This document shows, piece by piece, positions 46,560 to 55,924 of a stretch of DNA of 64,000 bases. The notes beneath the pieces were generated by a model. The model worked only from the letters and a program-made list of their open reading frames with translations. It did not search any database and had not been told where the DNA came from. The stretch comes from Methylobacterium bullatum (GTDB taxonomy: Bacteria; Pseudomonadota; Alphaproteobacteria; Rhizobiales; Beijerinckiaceae), in NCBI GenBank assembly GCA_902712845.1, contig LR743504.1, positions 470,001 to 534,000 of the forward strand. The letters run 5' to 3'. The number at the start of each line of letters is the position of its first letter. Positions within the stretch are counted from its first letter, which is position 1. The position numbers were made by a program, and so were the translations under genes.

Positions 46560-47204
46560 CTAAGCTTTCGCCTTCTCATCGCCCGGGAGCACGTAGTCCG
46601 TGCCCTCCCAGGGCGAGAGGAAGTCGAAGTTCCGGAATTCCTGTGCCAGCTTCACCGGCTCGTAGACCACGCGGGCCTCGTCCTGGTCGTAGCGGACCTC
46701 GACGAAGCCGGTGAGCGGGAAGTCCTTGCGCAAGGGATGCCCTTCGAACCCGTAATCCGTCAGCAGGCGGCGTAGATCGGGATGTCCGGAGAAGAGGACG
46801 CCGTAGAGGTCGTAGGTCTCGCGCTCGAACCAGTTGGCGGCCGGGAACACCTCGATGACGGAGGGGACCGGAGTCTGGTCGTCGGTCTGCACCTTCACCC
46901 GGATGCGGGCGTTATGGCGCAGGGAAAGCAGGTGATAGACGACGTCGAAGCGCTTTTCGCGGTTCGGGTAATCCGCGCCGCAGATGTCGATGAAGCAGCG
47001 GAAGGCGCAGGCGGGGTCGTCGCGCAGATAGGTCAGCGCGTAGACGATATCGCTGGCTTGCACGTTCAGCGTGAGTTCGCCGAAGGCGATGGTCCGCGAG
47101 ATGATGGCCGGGCCGAGTGCGGCGCCCACATGGTCGCTGAGCGCCTGGAGCGAGCCGTCGGCCGGAGCCGCGGTATGGGCGAGGATCGAGATGCCGTTGC
47201 TCAT
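46560..47204 (-). CDS. nuoC: NADH-quinone oxidoreductase subunit C (30-kDa)
   Basis: The 214-residue peripheral subunit contacts NuoD and NuoI. The family C-terminal motif [20 protein letters not shown] followed by [15 protein letters not shown] is intact. The stop (TAG 46562-46560) directly adjoins the heptamer array of the inserted cassette. It is 9 bp after nuoB. Confidence 0.97.
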   Translation of the reverse strand: MSNGISILAHTAAPADGSLQALSDHVGAALGPAIISRTIAFGELTLNVQASDIVYALTYLRDDPACAFRCFIDICGADYPNREKRFDVVYHLLSLRHNARIRVKVQTDDQTPVPSVIEVFPAANWFERETYDLYGVLFSGHPDLRRLLTDYGFEGHPLRKDFPLTGFVEVRYDQDEARVVYEPVKLAQEFRNFDFLSPWEGTDYVLPGDEKAKA

Positions 47205-47213
47205 GCCGGGCCC

Positions 47214-47801
47214 TCAGCGCTCGATCGTGCCGGTGCGGCGGATCTTCTTCTGCAGGAGGAGCACGCCGTAGAGCAGCGCCTCCGCCGTGGGCGGGCAGCC
47301 GGGCACGTAGATGTCCACGGGCACCACCCGGTCGCAGCCGCGCACCACCGAATAGGAATAGTGGTAATAGCCGCCGCCATTGGCGCAGGAGCCCATGGAG
47401 ATGACGTAGCGCGGCTCCGGCATCTGATCGTAGACCTTGCGGAGCGCGGGAGCCATCTTGTTGGTCAGAGTCCCCGCGACGATCATCACGTCGGATTGGC
47501 GCGGCGAGCCACGCGGCGCGAAGCCGAAGCGCTCGCAATCATAGCGCGGCATCGACATCTGCATCATCTCGACCGCGCAACAGGCGAGGCCGAATGTCAT
47601 CCACATGAGCGACCCGGTGCGGGCCCAATTGATGAGGTCGTCCGTCGAGGTGATGAGGAAGCCGCGGTCGGCGAGTTCGCTGTTGATCGACAGGAAGGTC
47701 GGATCGTCGGCGCCGATGGGCCGGCCGGTGTTCGGATCGATGATCCCCTTCGGCGCGGGTGCGACGGCGGGGATCCGGGTCATGTCGGGACTGAAGGCCA
47801 T
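47214..47801 (-). CDS. nuoB: NADH-quinone oxidoreductase subunit B (cluster N2)
   Basis: The 195-residue subunit holds the terminal 4Fe-4S cluster N2. Its ligands lie in [12 protein letters not shown] (the unusual tandem cysteines), [20 protein letters not shown] and [18 protein letters not shown]. The 53 bp between nuoA and nuoB contain no gene. Confidence 0.97.
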   Translation of the reverse strand: MAFSPDMTRIPAVAPAPKGIIDPNTGRPIGADDPTFLSINSELADRGFLITSTDDLINWARTGSLMWMTFGLACCAVEMMQMSMPRYDCERFGFAPRGSPRQSDVMIVAGTLTNKMAPALRKVYDQMPEPRYVISMGSCANGGGYYHYSYSVVRGCDRVVPVDIYVPGCPPTAEALLYGVLLLQKKIRRTGTIER

Positions 47802-47854
47802 CGGTTTCTCGGGATCCGGCTTCGGGCAATGCGATTGTCAGGTCGACGGGACGG

Positions 47855-48220
47855 CTAGTCCCATTCGAGGGCGCCCTTGCGCCACTCGTAGACGAACCCG
47901 ACCGTGAGCACGCCGAGGAAGGCCATCATCGACCACATGCCGAACCAGCCGAGTTCGCCGAAGGTGATCGCCCAGGGGAACAGGAACGCGACTTCGAGGT
48001 CGAAGATGATGAACAGGATAGCGACGAGGTAGAACCGCACGTCGAACTTCATGCGGGCGTCGTCGAAAGCATTGAAGCCGCACTCGTAAGCAGAGAGCTT
48101 CTCCGGGTCCGGGCTGTTATAGGCGACCAGGAACGGTGCGACGAGCAGCGCCACGGCGATGAACAACGACACGCCGATGAAAACGATGAGGGGCAGGTAA
48201 TCCGCCAGCAGGCTTGTCAT
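47855..48220 (-). CDS. nuoA: NADH-quinone oxidoreductase subunit A
   Basis: The 121-residue subunit has three membrane helices; the loop [20 protein letters not shown] has the conserved cysteine-containing ECGF motif whose accessibility changes in active/deactive transition. The start ATG 48220 is preceded by GAGGTG at about five bases. It is the first gene of the operon. Confidence 0.96.
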   Translation of the reverse strand: MTSLLADYLPLIVFIGVSLFIAVALLVAPFLVAYNSPDPEKLSAYECGFNAFDDARMKFDVRFYLVAILFIIFDLEVAFLFPWAITFGELGWFGMWSMMAFLGVLTVGFVYEWRKGALEWD

Positions 48221-48678
48221 GCGACACCTCTCGTGTTCGTGGCGGGCGAAGCGCCTCGCGAGCGCTCGAACGGTATGGAATTGCTCCAATGCCAGACTGC
48301 GCAGGCGCGAGGCTTAGACGACCCCCTTGAGCGAAACAAGGGCGTCGTGCGTCGCACAAATCCGGCCATGCTCAGGAAGTATGGGGCGGATCGTATCCGG
48401 CAACACGACCGATCCGCGCAGGCCCCCTTAGCGGCCGTCCCGCGGTCGCCGCCAGGGCTCGGTTTGGCCGGTTTCGTGCATGGCCCCGACCCTGCTCGAT
48501 GACCCCGTCGGGGGATATGGCAGCGAGGATTTCGGGGACATCCGGGCGGGGGAGATAGCGAGGAACGGCACTCGTGGAGCACACGGAACCAGAACCTTGG
48601 CCGTGAGTTCCGTTCATGTCCCACTCAGGCCGGATGGCGTTAGGTCGTCGCAATATTCGACCTTACAGGAGACGTTTC
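48221..48678. other. Intergenic region between divergent nuo operon and glycosyltransferase
   Basis: 458 bp with no supportable gene. It must hold the nuo promoter (leftward) and the promoter of the glycosyltransferase/debranching unit (rightward). Open frames here (48217-48624 -, 48233-48502 +) have Arg/Pro-rich, non-protein-like translations. No convincing promoter or operator stood out. Confidence 0.5.
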
Positions 48679-49812
48679 GTGCGCATTGCCCAGATTGCTC
48701 CGCTCTCGGAGGCCGTTCCTCCGAAGTTCTATGGCGGCACCGAGCGCGTCGTATCGTGGATCACGGAGGAACTCGTCCGGCAGGGACATGACGTGACCCT
48801 GTTCGCCAGCGGCGATTCCGAGACGTCCGCCAAGCTCGCCGCCTGCACGCCCGAGGGCCTTCGCCTCCTCGGATACCGCGATCACACCGCGAGCCATCTG
48901 GCGATGCTGCACACCGTTCATAAACGGGCGCACGAGTTCGATGTGCTGCACTTCCACATCGACCTGCTGCAGTATCCGATGTTCGAAGATCTCTACCACA
49001 AGTGCGTGACGACCATGCACGGTCGCCTCGACGTGCCGGATTTCATGCCGGTCTACCGCACCTTCACGGGCATGCCCTTGGTGTCGATCTCCGACAACCA
49101 GCGGGAGCCGATGCCGTCGAACTCGAACTGGCAAGCCACGATCCATCACGGCCTGCCGGCCGAGAACTGCCCGTATTATCCGGAAGCCAACGGCGGCTAC
49201 CTCGCCTTCCTCGGCCGCATCTCTCCCGAAAAGCGGCCCGACCGCGCGATTCAGATGGCGATCCAGTCCGGCGTGAAGCTGAAGATCGCCGCCAAGGTGG
49301 ACAAGGCCGATCAGGATTACTGGGACGAGGTCATCGAGCCGATGATCCACCACCCGCTCGTCGAATTCATCGGCGAGATCAACGAAGAGCAGAAGAAGGA
49401 CTTCCTCGGCAACGCCCTGGCCCTGGCTTTCCCGATCGACTGGCCGGAGCCCTTCGGCCTCGTCATGATCGAGGCGATGTCGGCCGGCACGCCGGTGATC
49501 GCATTCCGCAACGGCTCCGTGCCGGAGGTCATCGCCGACGGCGTCAGCGGCGTCCTGTGCGACACCATGGACGATGCCATCGCGGCCGTACACAAGGTCA
49601 AGGGCATGAGCCGCGCCGGCGTGCGCCGCCACTTCGAGACGCAGTTCACCGCCGAGTGCATGGTGAAGAAGTATGTGGCGGTCTACGAGCAGCTGATCGA
49701 GAACGAGAAGAACGTCATCACGATGCCACGCGCGGGAGCCTTCACCCCGCATTACGGCGATCTGAACGGCTCGGCCCGCCCGTCTCTTTCTGCGGCCGCC
49801 ATGCCGGCCTGA
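48679..49812 (+). CDS. GT4-type glycosyltransferase
   Basis: The 377-residue product has the GT-B fold of family 4: VRIAQIAPLSEAVPPKFYGG at the N-terminus, donor-domain start YLAFLGRISPEKRPD (about 174-188), and the nucleotide-sugar loop DWPEPFGLVMIEAMSAGTPV with the E-x7-E motif (about 255-275). The start is GTG 48679 with an AGGAGA ribosome binding site seven bases upstream; the in-frame extension to 48616 has no similarity. It is followed 327 bp later by a glycogen-debranching-type enzyme, so a role in alpha-glucan or trehalose-type synthesis is suggested by context only. Confidence 0.88.
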   Translation: MRIAQIAPLSEAVPPKFYGGTERVVSWITEELVRQGHDVTLFASGDSETSAKLAACTPEGLRLLGYRDHTASHLAMLHTVHKRAHEFDVLHFHIDLLQYPMFEDLYHKCVTTMHGRLDVPDFMPVYRTFTGMPLVSISDNQREPMPSNSNWQATIHHGLPAENCPYYPEANGGYLAFLGRISPEKRPDRAIQMAIQSGVKLKIAAKVDKADQDYWDEVIEPMIHHPLVEFIGEINEEQKKDFLGNALALAFPIDWPEPFGLVMIEAMSAGTPVIAFRNGSVPEVIADGVSGVLCDTMDDAIAAVHKVKGMSRAGVRRHFETQFTAECMVKKYVAVYEQLIENEKNVITMPRAGAFTPHYGDLNGSARPSLSAAAMPA

Positions 49813-49859
49813 CGATCGTGCCTGCCTGAAGATCCTGCCGGCCCGAAAATCCTTGCAGA

Positions 49860-49887
49860 AAGGCTGGTGCCATACGGCATCAGCCTT
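49860..49887 (+). terminator. Hairpin after the glycosyltransferase gene
   Basis: AAGGCTGGTGCC (49860-49871) pairs with GGCATCAGCCTT (49876-49887) over a four-base loop, with one G-U pair. It lies 47 bp after the stop. There is no U tract, so it may be an attenuator or mRNA-stabilising hairpin rather than a full terminator. The rest of 49813-50139 has no gene; an open frame there continuous with the next gene is Arg/Ser-rich and unlikely to be coding. Confidence 0.45.
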
Positions 49888-50139
49888 GCTAACCTCTTCC
49901 CGAGTCGACGGCCCTCATTCGTGAGATCCACCGATACCGGTTATCGAAGGCCGCTGGATCGCCCTTTCGCGATTGGCGGCCTTTTGATTCGCGATAGACG
50001 ATCAAGCGCTTCGGGCCAGAGAGCGAAAGTCGCTTCATCGAGCCCGTCGACGCGACCGAGACGATCTGCGACATCGGGCCGGAGAGGCCCGGCTTCGATA
50101 CCGCGGGTCCGACAGTCCACTTCCCGGAGACGTTCAGGC

Positions 50140-52476
50140 ATGGCGGCGAACACTTCCACGGCGACGACACAGGACGGTCCCGGCAGCACGAAAGGGCTGG
50201 GACAGGGTTTCCAGGATGCCGACGAGGTGCTGCCGCAATACCATATCGAGGCACAGACCTCGCTGGTGGAGCGCCCCTTACGCTCGCTGAAATACGGCGA
50301 GGCCTTCGCCGTCCTCGACAGCTACGGCGATATCGGCGTGCTGCCCGGGCCGGAGGGCCTGTATTTCCAGGATACACGCTACCTGTCGCGCCTCGGCTTC
50401 ACCATCGAGGACCAGCGTCCGCTGCTGCTCTCCTCGGTGATGCAGGACGACAACGGCGCGCTGAGCGTCGACATGACGACGCCGGACATCCGCATCGATG
50501 CCCATGACGAGACCACGATCCCCCGCGAGCTGATCGCCATCGAGCGCACCAAGTTCCTGTTCAAGGGTGCCTGCTACGACCGGATCGGCCTGCGCAATTA
50601 CGATTCGCGCCATTGGAAGCTCAAGATCGGCGTGACCTTCGACGCCGATTACCGCGACCTGTTCGAGGTGCGCGGCATGGACCGGCCGGTCCGCGGCAAG
50701 CGAAGCGTGCAGGTGGCGAACGAATCGGAGGTCCAGTTTCGCTATGTCGGCCTCGACGAGGTGGTGCGCACCACGAGCCTGCACTTCGGTCCGAAGCCAC
50801 ACCATATCGAGCCGGGCCGTGCCGAGTTCGAGGTCTCGCTGCCCCCGGGCGGCCGGGCGTCACTGTTCATCCGCGTCGTCTTCGAATCGCACCGTGCCTT
50901 CACCAGCGCTCCGGCCGCGGACAAGGTCGGCGAGGACGCCGCCGCCGGCCTGTCGCAGGCAGCGGGGAGCAGCGCCGGCGCACGCCATCCCAAGGGCCTC
51001 GGCGAGGGCGTGATCTTCGCCCGCGCCTATCGCGACGCGCGCCGGGACCTGCGCCAGCTCACCGCCGGGATCACCACGATCATCTCGTCGAACGATCAGT
51101 TCAACGAAGCGGCCTGTCGCGCCACCGCCGACCTCTACATGCTGGCGAGCCGCACGCCCGAGGGCATCTACCCCTTCGCCGGCATCCCCTGGTACTCCAC
51201 CGTGTTCGGCCGCGACGGCATCATCACCGCGATGATGGCGCTCTGGATCGACCCGAACTTCGCCAAGGGCGTGCTGCGCTACCTCGCCTCGACGCAGGCC
51301 AAGGCCGTCGACCCCGCCGCCGACGCCCAGCCGGGCAAGGTCCTGCACGAGACGCGGCGCGGCGAGATGGCAATGCTCGGCGAGGTGCCGTTCCGCCACT
51401 ATTACGGCACCATCGATGGGACGCCGCTCTTCGTCATGCTCGCCTACGAGTATTACGCGGTCACCGGCGACATCGAGACGATCAAGCGCATCTGGCCGGC
51501 CCTCGAACTCGCCCTCACGTGGATGAACGAGTACGGCGACCGGGACGGCGACGGCTTCGTCGAATATGCCCGCGACACCGACAAGGGCCTGGAGAACCAG
51601 GGCTGGAAGGACAGCCACGATTCGATCTTCCATACGGATGGGCAATTGGCCAAGGGTCCGATCGCCCTGTGCGAAGTCCAGGGCTACGTCTATGCCGCCA
51701 AGAACGGCATGGCCAAGCTCGCCACCTTGCTCGGCCACGGCGACCTCGCCGCCCGTCTCGGCAAGGAGGCGTTGGCCCTTCGCGAAAACTTCGACAAGGC
51801 CTTCTGGTGCGAGGAGATCGGCACCTACGCGCTGGCCCTGGACGGGGCGAAGAAGCAATGCGCCGTGCGCTCGTCCAATGCCGGCCATGCCCTCTTCACC
51901 GGCATCGCCCTGCCGGAGCGCGCCGCGAGCGTCGCCGCCAACCTGCTGTCCAAGGACGGGTTCAACGGCTGGGGCGTACGCACGATCGCGCGCGGCGAGG
52001 CCCGCTACAACCCGATGTCGTATCATAACGGCTCGATCTGGCCGCACGACAACGCCCTGGTGGCCATGGGCCTCGCGCGCTACGACCTGAAGCCAGAGGC
52101 CTCCCGTATCTTCCAGGGCATGTTCGACACCGCCCTCTACCAGGACCAGAAGCGCCTGCCGGAGCTGTTCTGCGGCTTCATGCGCCGCAATCAGCGCGGC
52201 CCCGTCTCCTATCCTGTTGCCTGCTCGCCCCAGGCCTGGGCGGCGGCGGCTCCGTTCGCCTTCCTCTCCGCCTGCATCGGTTTGGAGATCCAGCACGACC
52301 GCAACCGCATTCGCCTGCGCAACCCCACCCTGCCGGACTTCCTCGAAGGCGTCTCGATCTTCAACCTGAAGCTCGGCGAATCTCGGATCGACCTGCGGGT
52401 GCAGCGCTACGGCAGCGACGTCACGGTGAACGTGCTGAGGCGAGTGGGCGATGCTCAGGTGTCCGTGGTGAAGTAA
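50140..52476 (+). CDS. Amylo-alpha-1,6-glucosidase / glycogen debranching-type GH family protein
   Basis: The 778-residue product has an N-terminal glycogen-debranching N-domain (about 50-330; LKYGEAFAVLDSYGDIGVLPGPEGLYFQDTRYLS begins it, shown here only in part as AFAVLDSYGDIG and GLYFQDTRYLS) and a C-terminal (alpha/alpha)6 barrel with IPWYSTVFGRDGIITAMMA, GWKDSHDSIFH and MSYHNGSIWPHDNALVA. It probably trims alpha-1,6 branches or related glucans; the exact substrate is unknown. The start ATG 50140 follows GGAGACGTT, the same leader as the upstream glycosyltransferase. A terminator follows at 52580. Alternatives are other GH63/GH15-like hydrolases. Confidence 0.85.
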   Translation: MAANTSTATTQDGPGSTKGLGQGFQDADEVLPQYHIEAQTSLVERPLRSLKYGEAFAVLDSYGDIGVLPGPEGLYFQDTRYLSRLGFTIEDQRPLLLSSVMQDDNGALSVDMTTPDIRIDAHDETTIPRELIAIERTKFLFKGACYDRIGLRNYDSRHWKLKIGVTFDADYRDLFEVRGMDRPVRGKRSVQVANESEVQFRYVGLDEVVRTTSLHFGPKPHHIEPGRAEFEVSLPPGGRASLFIRVVFESHRAFTSAPAADKVGEDAAAGLSQAAGSSAGARHPKGLGEGVIFARAYRDARRDLRQLTAGITTIISSNDQFNEAACRATADLYMLASRTPEGIYPFAGIPWYSTVFGRDGIITAMMALWIDPNFAKGVLRYLASTQAKAVDPAADAQPGKVLHETRRGEMAMLGEVPFRHYYGTIDGTPLFVMLAYEYYAVTGDIETIKRIWPALELALTWMNEYGDRDGDGFVEYARDTDKGLENQGWKDSHDSIFHTDGQLAKGPIALCEVQGYVYAAKNGMAKLATLLGHGDLAARLGKEALALRENFDKAFWCEEIGTYALALDGAKKQCAVRSSNAGHALFTGIALPERAASVAANLLSKDGFNGWGVRTIARGEARYNPMSYHNGSIWPHDNALVAMGLARYDLKPEASRIFQGMFDTALYQDQKRLPELFCGFMRRNQRGPVSYPVACSPQAWAAAAPFAFLSACIGLEIQHDRNRIRLRNPTLPDFLEGVSIFNLKLGESRIDLRVQRYGSDVTVNVLRRVGDAQVSVVK

Positions 52477-52579
52477 ATACTGGGAATTGGGGGCGGCTCC
52501 CAGGCTGCCCCCTCCCCTCGCGGCAAGCACGAAGCAGCCCCGAATCACACGACATTCGAGACCGGCTGTAAGGCAATAA

Positions 52580-52609
52580 AAAAGCCGCCTCCCCAAGGAA
52601 GCGGCTTTT
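52580..52609. terminator. Bidirectional terminator between the debranching enzyme gene and infC
   Basis: AAAAGCCGC (52580-52588) pairs with GCGGCTTTT (52601-52609), extended by further C/G pairs toward a short CCAA loop. A runs on one side and T runs on the other make it effective for both convergent genes. Confidence 0.85.
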
Positions 52610-52645
52610 GGATCGTCTATGTCCCGTGGTGGGACGACAGCGACC

Positions 52646-53188
52646 TCAGCGCGGCGCCAGGATCATGATCATCTGACGGCCTTCGAGCATCGGCTCGCTC
52701 TCCACCTTGGCGATTTCCTGAGTCTCGTTCTTCACCCGCTCGAGCAGGCGCAGGCCGATATCCTGGTGCGCCATCTCACGGCCACGGAAGCGCAGGGTGA
52801 CCTTCACCTTGTCGCCCTCCTCGAAGAAGCGGATGACCGCCTTCATCTTGGTGTCGTAATCGTGCTTGTCGATACCGGGGCGGAGCTTGATCTCCTTGAC
52901 CTCGACCGTCTTCTGCTTCTTGCGGGCCTCGTTCTGCTTCTTCTGTTCGTTGAAGCGGAAGCGGCCGTAATCGAGAAGCTTACAGACGGGAGGGACGGAG
53001 TTCGGCGCGATCTCCACGAGATCGAGGCCCGCCTCTTCGGCAAGGGCGAGCGCGTCGAAGAAGGCGACGACACCGCGGTTCTGCCCGGTATCATCGATGA
53101 GCTGCACTTCGCGGACGCCACGGATGTCCCGATTGGCGCGCGGCCCGTCCTTCTGCGGGGCCGGCATGGCTCTCATTGGTCTACGAAT
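52646..53188 (-). CDS. infC: Translation initiation factor IF-3, probably starting at AUU
   Basis: IF-3 prevents premature subunit joining and checks start codons. The 180-residue product shows [46 protein letters not shown] and the C-terminal domain [19 protein letters not shown]. The first ATG (53176) is 21 nt from the only good ribosome binding site (AGGAG, 53202-53198), whereas an in-frame ATT at 53188-53186 is at the ideal nine-base spacing and adds IRRP, the residues that begin Rhizobiales IF-3 proteins. AUU starts on infC are the classic autoregulation device in E. coli. So I annotate from 53188; from ATG 53176 it would be 176 residues. Confidence 0.93.
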   Translation of the reverse strand: MRRPMRAMPAPQKDGPRANRDIRGVREVQLIDDTGQNRGVVAFFDALALAEEAGLDLVEIAPNSVPPVCKLLDYGRFRFNEQKKQNEARKKQKTVEVKEIKLRPGIDKHDYDTKMKAVIRFFEEGDKVKVTLRFRGREMAHQDIGLRLLERVKNETQEIAKVESEPMLEGRQMIMILAPR

Positions 53189-53197
53189 GGCTTCAAT

Positions 53198-53202
53198 CTC
53201 CT
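53198..53202 (-). promoter_or_regulatory. Ribosome binding site of infC deciding an AUU start
   Basis: On the minus strand AGGAG lies nine bases upstream of ATT (53188) and 21 bases upstream of the first ATG (53176). The spacing favours the AUU codon. Confidence 0.65.
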
Positions 53203-53355
53203 AGTGAACGACGAAACGGCAGCCTGCGGACATCGCCCGGAGGGCTAGACCTGCCACCAATCGCTCCGGCAATCCGGTTGCGGACACCATGTCCGAACTG
53301 CGTCCTGTGTCAACAGGCAGGAGCGGGTTTGGTTCACGAACCGGCTCATACAGTG

Positions 53356-54582
53356 TCAGCGCGGGCGCCGGGCGAGAAGTTCCGCATAGATGTCGAGGGT
53401 GGCGCCCACCATGCCATCGAGGGAGAAATGCGCCTCCACATGGGCGCGCCCCCGGCGGGTCATGGCGTCCCGCGCGCTGGCGCCGAGGGTGAGTGCTTCG
53501 AGCAGAGCCTCGGCCAGAGCCGGGGCGTCGCCGGGCGGCACCCGCCAGCCGGTGCGTTGGGCCGCGGGCACTTCCGGCGGGGCGAGCACCGTTTCCGGCA
53601 CCGCGCCGAGATCCGAGACCACCACCGGGGTCCCGAGGGCCTGGGCTTCCACCGCCGAACGCCCGAAGGCCTCGGGTTCCACGGACGGGACGGCGACCAC
53701 CGAAGCCGCGCGGAAGGCGGCCGGCATGTCGGTGCAATGGCCGACCCGCAGGACGATGTCGCGAAGCCCGCGCGCCTCGATCAGCGCGTCGAGTTCCCGT
53801 TCGTAAGCGGAGCGGCCCTGCGGATCGCCGGCCAGGACGAAGACGACATCGGCGATGCCCCGGTCGCGCAGGAATGCGGCCGCCTCGATCAGCACGCGCT
53901 GGCCCTTCCAGGCGGTGAGCCGGGCCGCGAGCAGGACGACGCGCTGGTGCGGCGCCACCCCCCAGGACCGGCGCAGGGCCTCGACGCGGGCGGGCGCCAC
54001 GGCGCCGGGCGAGAACTGGGCGAGATCGGTGCCGCGATGGACGACCCGGACACGGTCGCCGGCCTGATCGGCATGAAGCATCCGGATGAGGTCGGCGGTG
54101 TAGTGAGAATTAGCGATGACCACGTCGCCGCGCGCCATCACCGAATTGTACAGGACCTTCACGCCGGTCCGGCCGGAGTAACTGCCGTGATAGGTGGTTA
54201 CATAAGGAATCTTCAGGCGCCGGGCGGCGCCCAGGGCCACCCAGGCGGGAGCGCGCGAGCGGGCATGGACGATCTGGACCCCCTCGCGCCGGCAGAGCCG
54301 GGCGAGGCGCCCGACATTCAGCGCCATGGCGAGGGGGTTCTTGGAGGCGGCGGGGAATGGAAGCCAGGTTCCGCCCTTGGCCTGCATCTCGCCGACCAGG
54401 CGTCCGCCTTCCGTCGCCACGAGTGCCCGTGCGCCCGCGGAGGCGAGGGCCGCGGCCACATCCACGGTGGTGCGCTCGGCTCCACCGGCGTCGAGGGCCG
54501 GAATGATCTGCAGCACCGTGGCGCCCGCCAGAGGTTGCGCCTCGCTGGGGAATCCGGCCCCGAATCTCTCCTCGCCGCTCAT
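53356..54582 (-). CDS. GT4-type glycosyltransferase (lipid/capsule-like)
   Basis: The 408-residue product has the GT-B two-domain layout: VLQIIPALDAGGAERTTVDV near residue 23, HARSRAPAWVALGAARRL and TYHGSYSGRTGVK in the acceptor domain, and the donor domain with VEPEAFGRSAVEAQALGTPV (E-x7-E). It resembles glycosyltransferases that build cell-surface polysaccharide or lipopolysaccharide core; acceptor unknown. ATG 54582 is preferred because GGAAGG lies nine bases upstream; ATG 54591 is too close to it. Confidence 0.88.
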   Translation of the reverse strand: MSGEERFGAGFPSEAQPLAGATVLQIIPALDAGGAERTTVDVAAALASAGARALVATEGGRLVGEMQAKGGTWLPFPAASKNPLAMALNVGRLARLCRREGVQIVHARSRAPAWVALGAARRLKIPYVTTYHGSYSGRTGVKVLYNSVMARGDVVIANSHYTADLIRMLHADQAGDRVRVVHRGTDLAQFSPGAVAPARVEALRRSWGVAPHQRVVLLAARLTAWKGQRVLIEAAAFLRDRGIADVVFVLAGDPQGRSAYERELDALIEARGLRDIVLRVGHCTDMPAAFRAASVVAVPSVEPEAFGRSAVEAQALGTPVVVSDLGAVPETVLAPPEVPAAQRTGWRVPPGDAPALAEALLEALTLGASARDAMTRRGRAHVEAHFSLDGMVGATLDIYAELLARRPR

Positions 54583-54761
54583 CGAGCCCATCCTTCCGGA
54601 GACGGCCGGATCGACGGAAGATGGTCTTCGAAGGGGCGACGGGACTCGTCTCGTGTCTCGATCATGGTCTCCAGCATCGGGGGCACGCTTTACGGCTCGG
54701 TAAACGAAATGCGACTGCATCACAGTCAAATGTCGGTTTTACCGGATAAAAAGGACTACGC

Positions 54762-55541
54762 ATGGACTCAGCACTCAGCCAGGCCCCAACCTTCATCACC
54801 GTGGGCAAGGGAGACGCCGCACGTCGCATCGCGGTGCGCACCCGCGCGGGAGACGGACCCGCTCTGGTCTGGCTCGGGGGCTTCCGCTCCGATATGGGCG
54901 CCACCAAGGCGATGGTCCTCGACGCCCATGCGCGTGACCATGGCCGCGCGCTCGTTAGGTTCGACTATACCGGGCACGGCGAATCGGAAGGAAAGTTCGT
55001 CGAATCGACGATCTCGACCTGGCTTGAAGACGCCATGGCGGTCCTCGACGCCACCGTGACGGGGCCGGCCATCCTCGTCGGCTCGTCGATGGGAGGCTGG
55101 ATCGCCTGCCTCGCGGCGCGCGCGCGGGCGCTCCGGGGCGATGCCCCCCTGGCCGGCATGGTACTGATCGCTCCCGCCCTCGACTTCACCGAGACCCTGA
55201 TGTGGGAGCGTTTTCCACCCGATATCCGCGCGACGATGGAGCGGGAGGGCGTGTGGATGCGGCCCTCCGACTACGGGCCGGAGCCGGTGCCCACCACCAT
55301 GGCGCTGGTCGAGGACGGGCGCCGGCATCTTCTCCTCGGCGGTCCGATCGATCCGGGCTGCCAGGTACATATCCTGCAGGGCATGCGAGATCCGGACGTG
55401 CCCTACACCCATGCCCTCGCGACGGTGGAACGGCTGCCGGCTTCCGGCACCGTCCTCACCCTCATCGCCGATGGCGACCACCGCCTGTCACGCCCGCAGG
55501 ATCTCGCACGGCTGCTGGCGGCGGTGGCGGAGATCGGCTGA
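54762..55541 (+). CDS. Alpha/beta hydrolase
   Basis: The 259-residue hydrolase has the oxyanion-loop region WLGGFRSDMGATKA, FDYTGHGESEG before the nucleophile elbow, the nucleophile S109 in VGSSMGGW, and the catalytic histidine in DGDHRLSR near the C-terminus. It resembles the ABHD10/BioH-like serine hydrolases that act on thioesters or glucuronides; substrate unknown. No signal peptide is seen. Its upstream leader contains GACTG/CAGTC inverted-repeat bases near 54715-54730 of unknown meaning. Confidence 0.87.
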   Translation: MDSALSQAPTFITVGKGDAARRIAVRTRAGDGPALVWLGGFRSDMGATKAMVLDAHARDHGRALVRFDYTGHGESEGKFVESTISTWLEDAMAVLDATVTGPAILVGSSMGGWIACLAARARALRGDAPLAGMVLIAPALDFTETLMWERFPPDIRATMEREGVWMRPSDYGPEPVPTTMALVEDGRRHLLLGGPIDPGCQVHILQGMRDPDVPYTHALATVERLPASGTVLTLIADGDHRLSRPQDLARLLAAVAEIG

Positions 55542-55561
55542 GCCGCGAGGGGGATCGTCCT

Positions 55562-55846
55562 TCAGTGCAGGCTCACGGCGTGCAGATCGTTCGCCACCGC
55601 GTTGGCGACGATCACGTCCCGCGAATCGGCCAGCAGGATCGGGCTGCCGCTGGCCGAGAGCAGGGCGAACAGGTCCATGCCCGGGGTCAGGTCCGGCGCC
55701 TGCGGAAACAGCCGCTTCACCTCGTCGGAGCGGATCGGCCGGACATAGGCGATGTGCCCTTCGCCGAGGGCCGCGAGGTCGGCCGCGTTGAACTCGGCGG
55801 GGTCGAGATCGGCCGGGGTGATCGGGTTCGGGTTGAAGTCGGTCAT
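55562..55846 (-). CDS. DUF1150 family protein
   Basis: The 94-residue product has the DUF1150 pattern: GEGHIAYVRPIRSDEVKRLF followed by LDLFALLSASGSPILLADSR. It accompanies hsp20 in many Rhizobiales, as here (78 bp downstream of it), and may belong to the same heat-shock transcript. Function unknown. The start at 55846 follows GGAGGG about eight bases upstream. Confidence 0.88.
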   Translation of the reverse strand: MTDFNPNPITPADLDPAEFNAADLAALGEGHIAYVRPIRSDEVKRLFPQAPDLTPGMDLFALLSASGSPILLADSRDVIVANAVANDLHAVSLH

Positions 55847-55924
55847 GATGCCCTCCTTTCGAGGCAGAGCTTGGTCCAGTGCGGCGCTACTCGCGGGCCG
55901 GCACCGGGTGAATAGGTCGTGCTC

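Noticed and set aside
50860..52596. Open frame of 578 codons on the minus strand opposite the debranching enzyme
   Set aside because: Antisense to a clear gene and crosses the terminator at 52580, with no recognisable domain.
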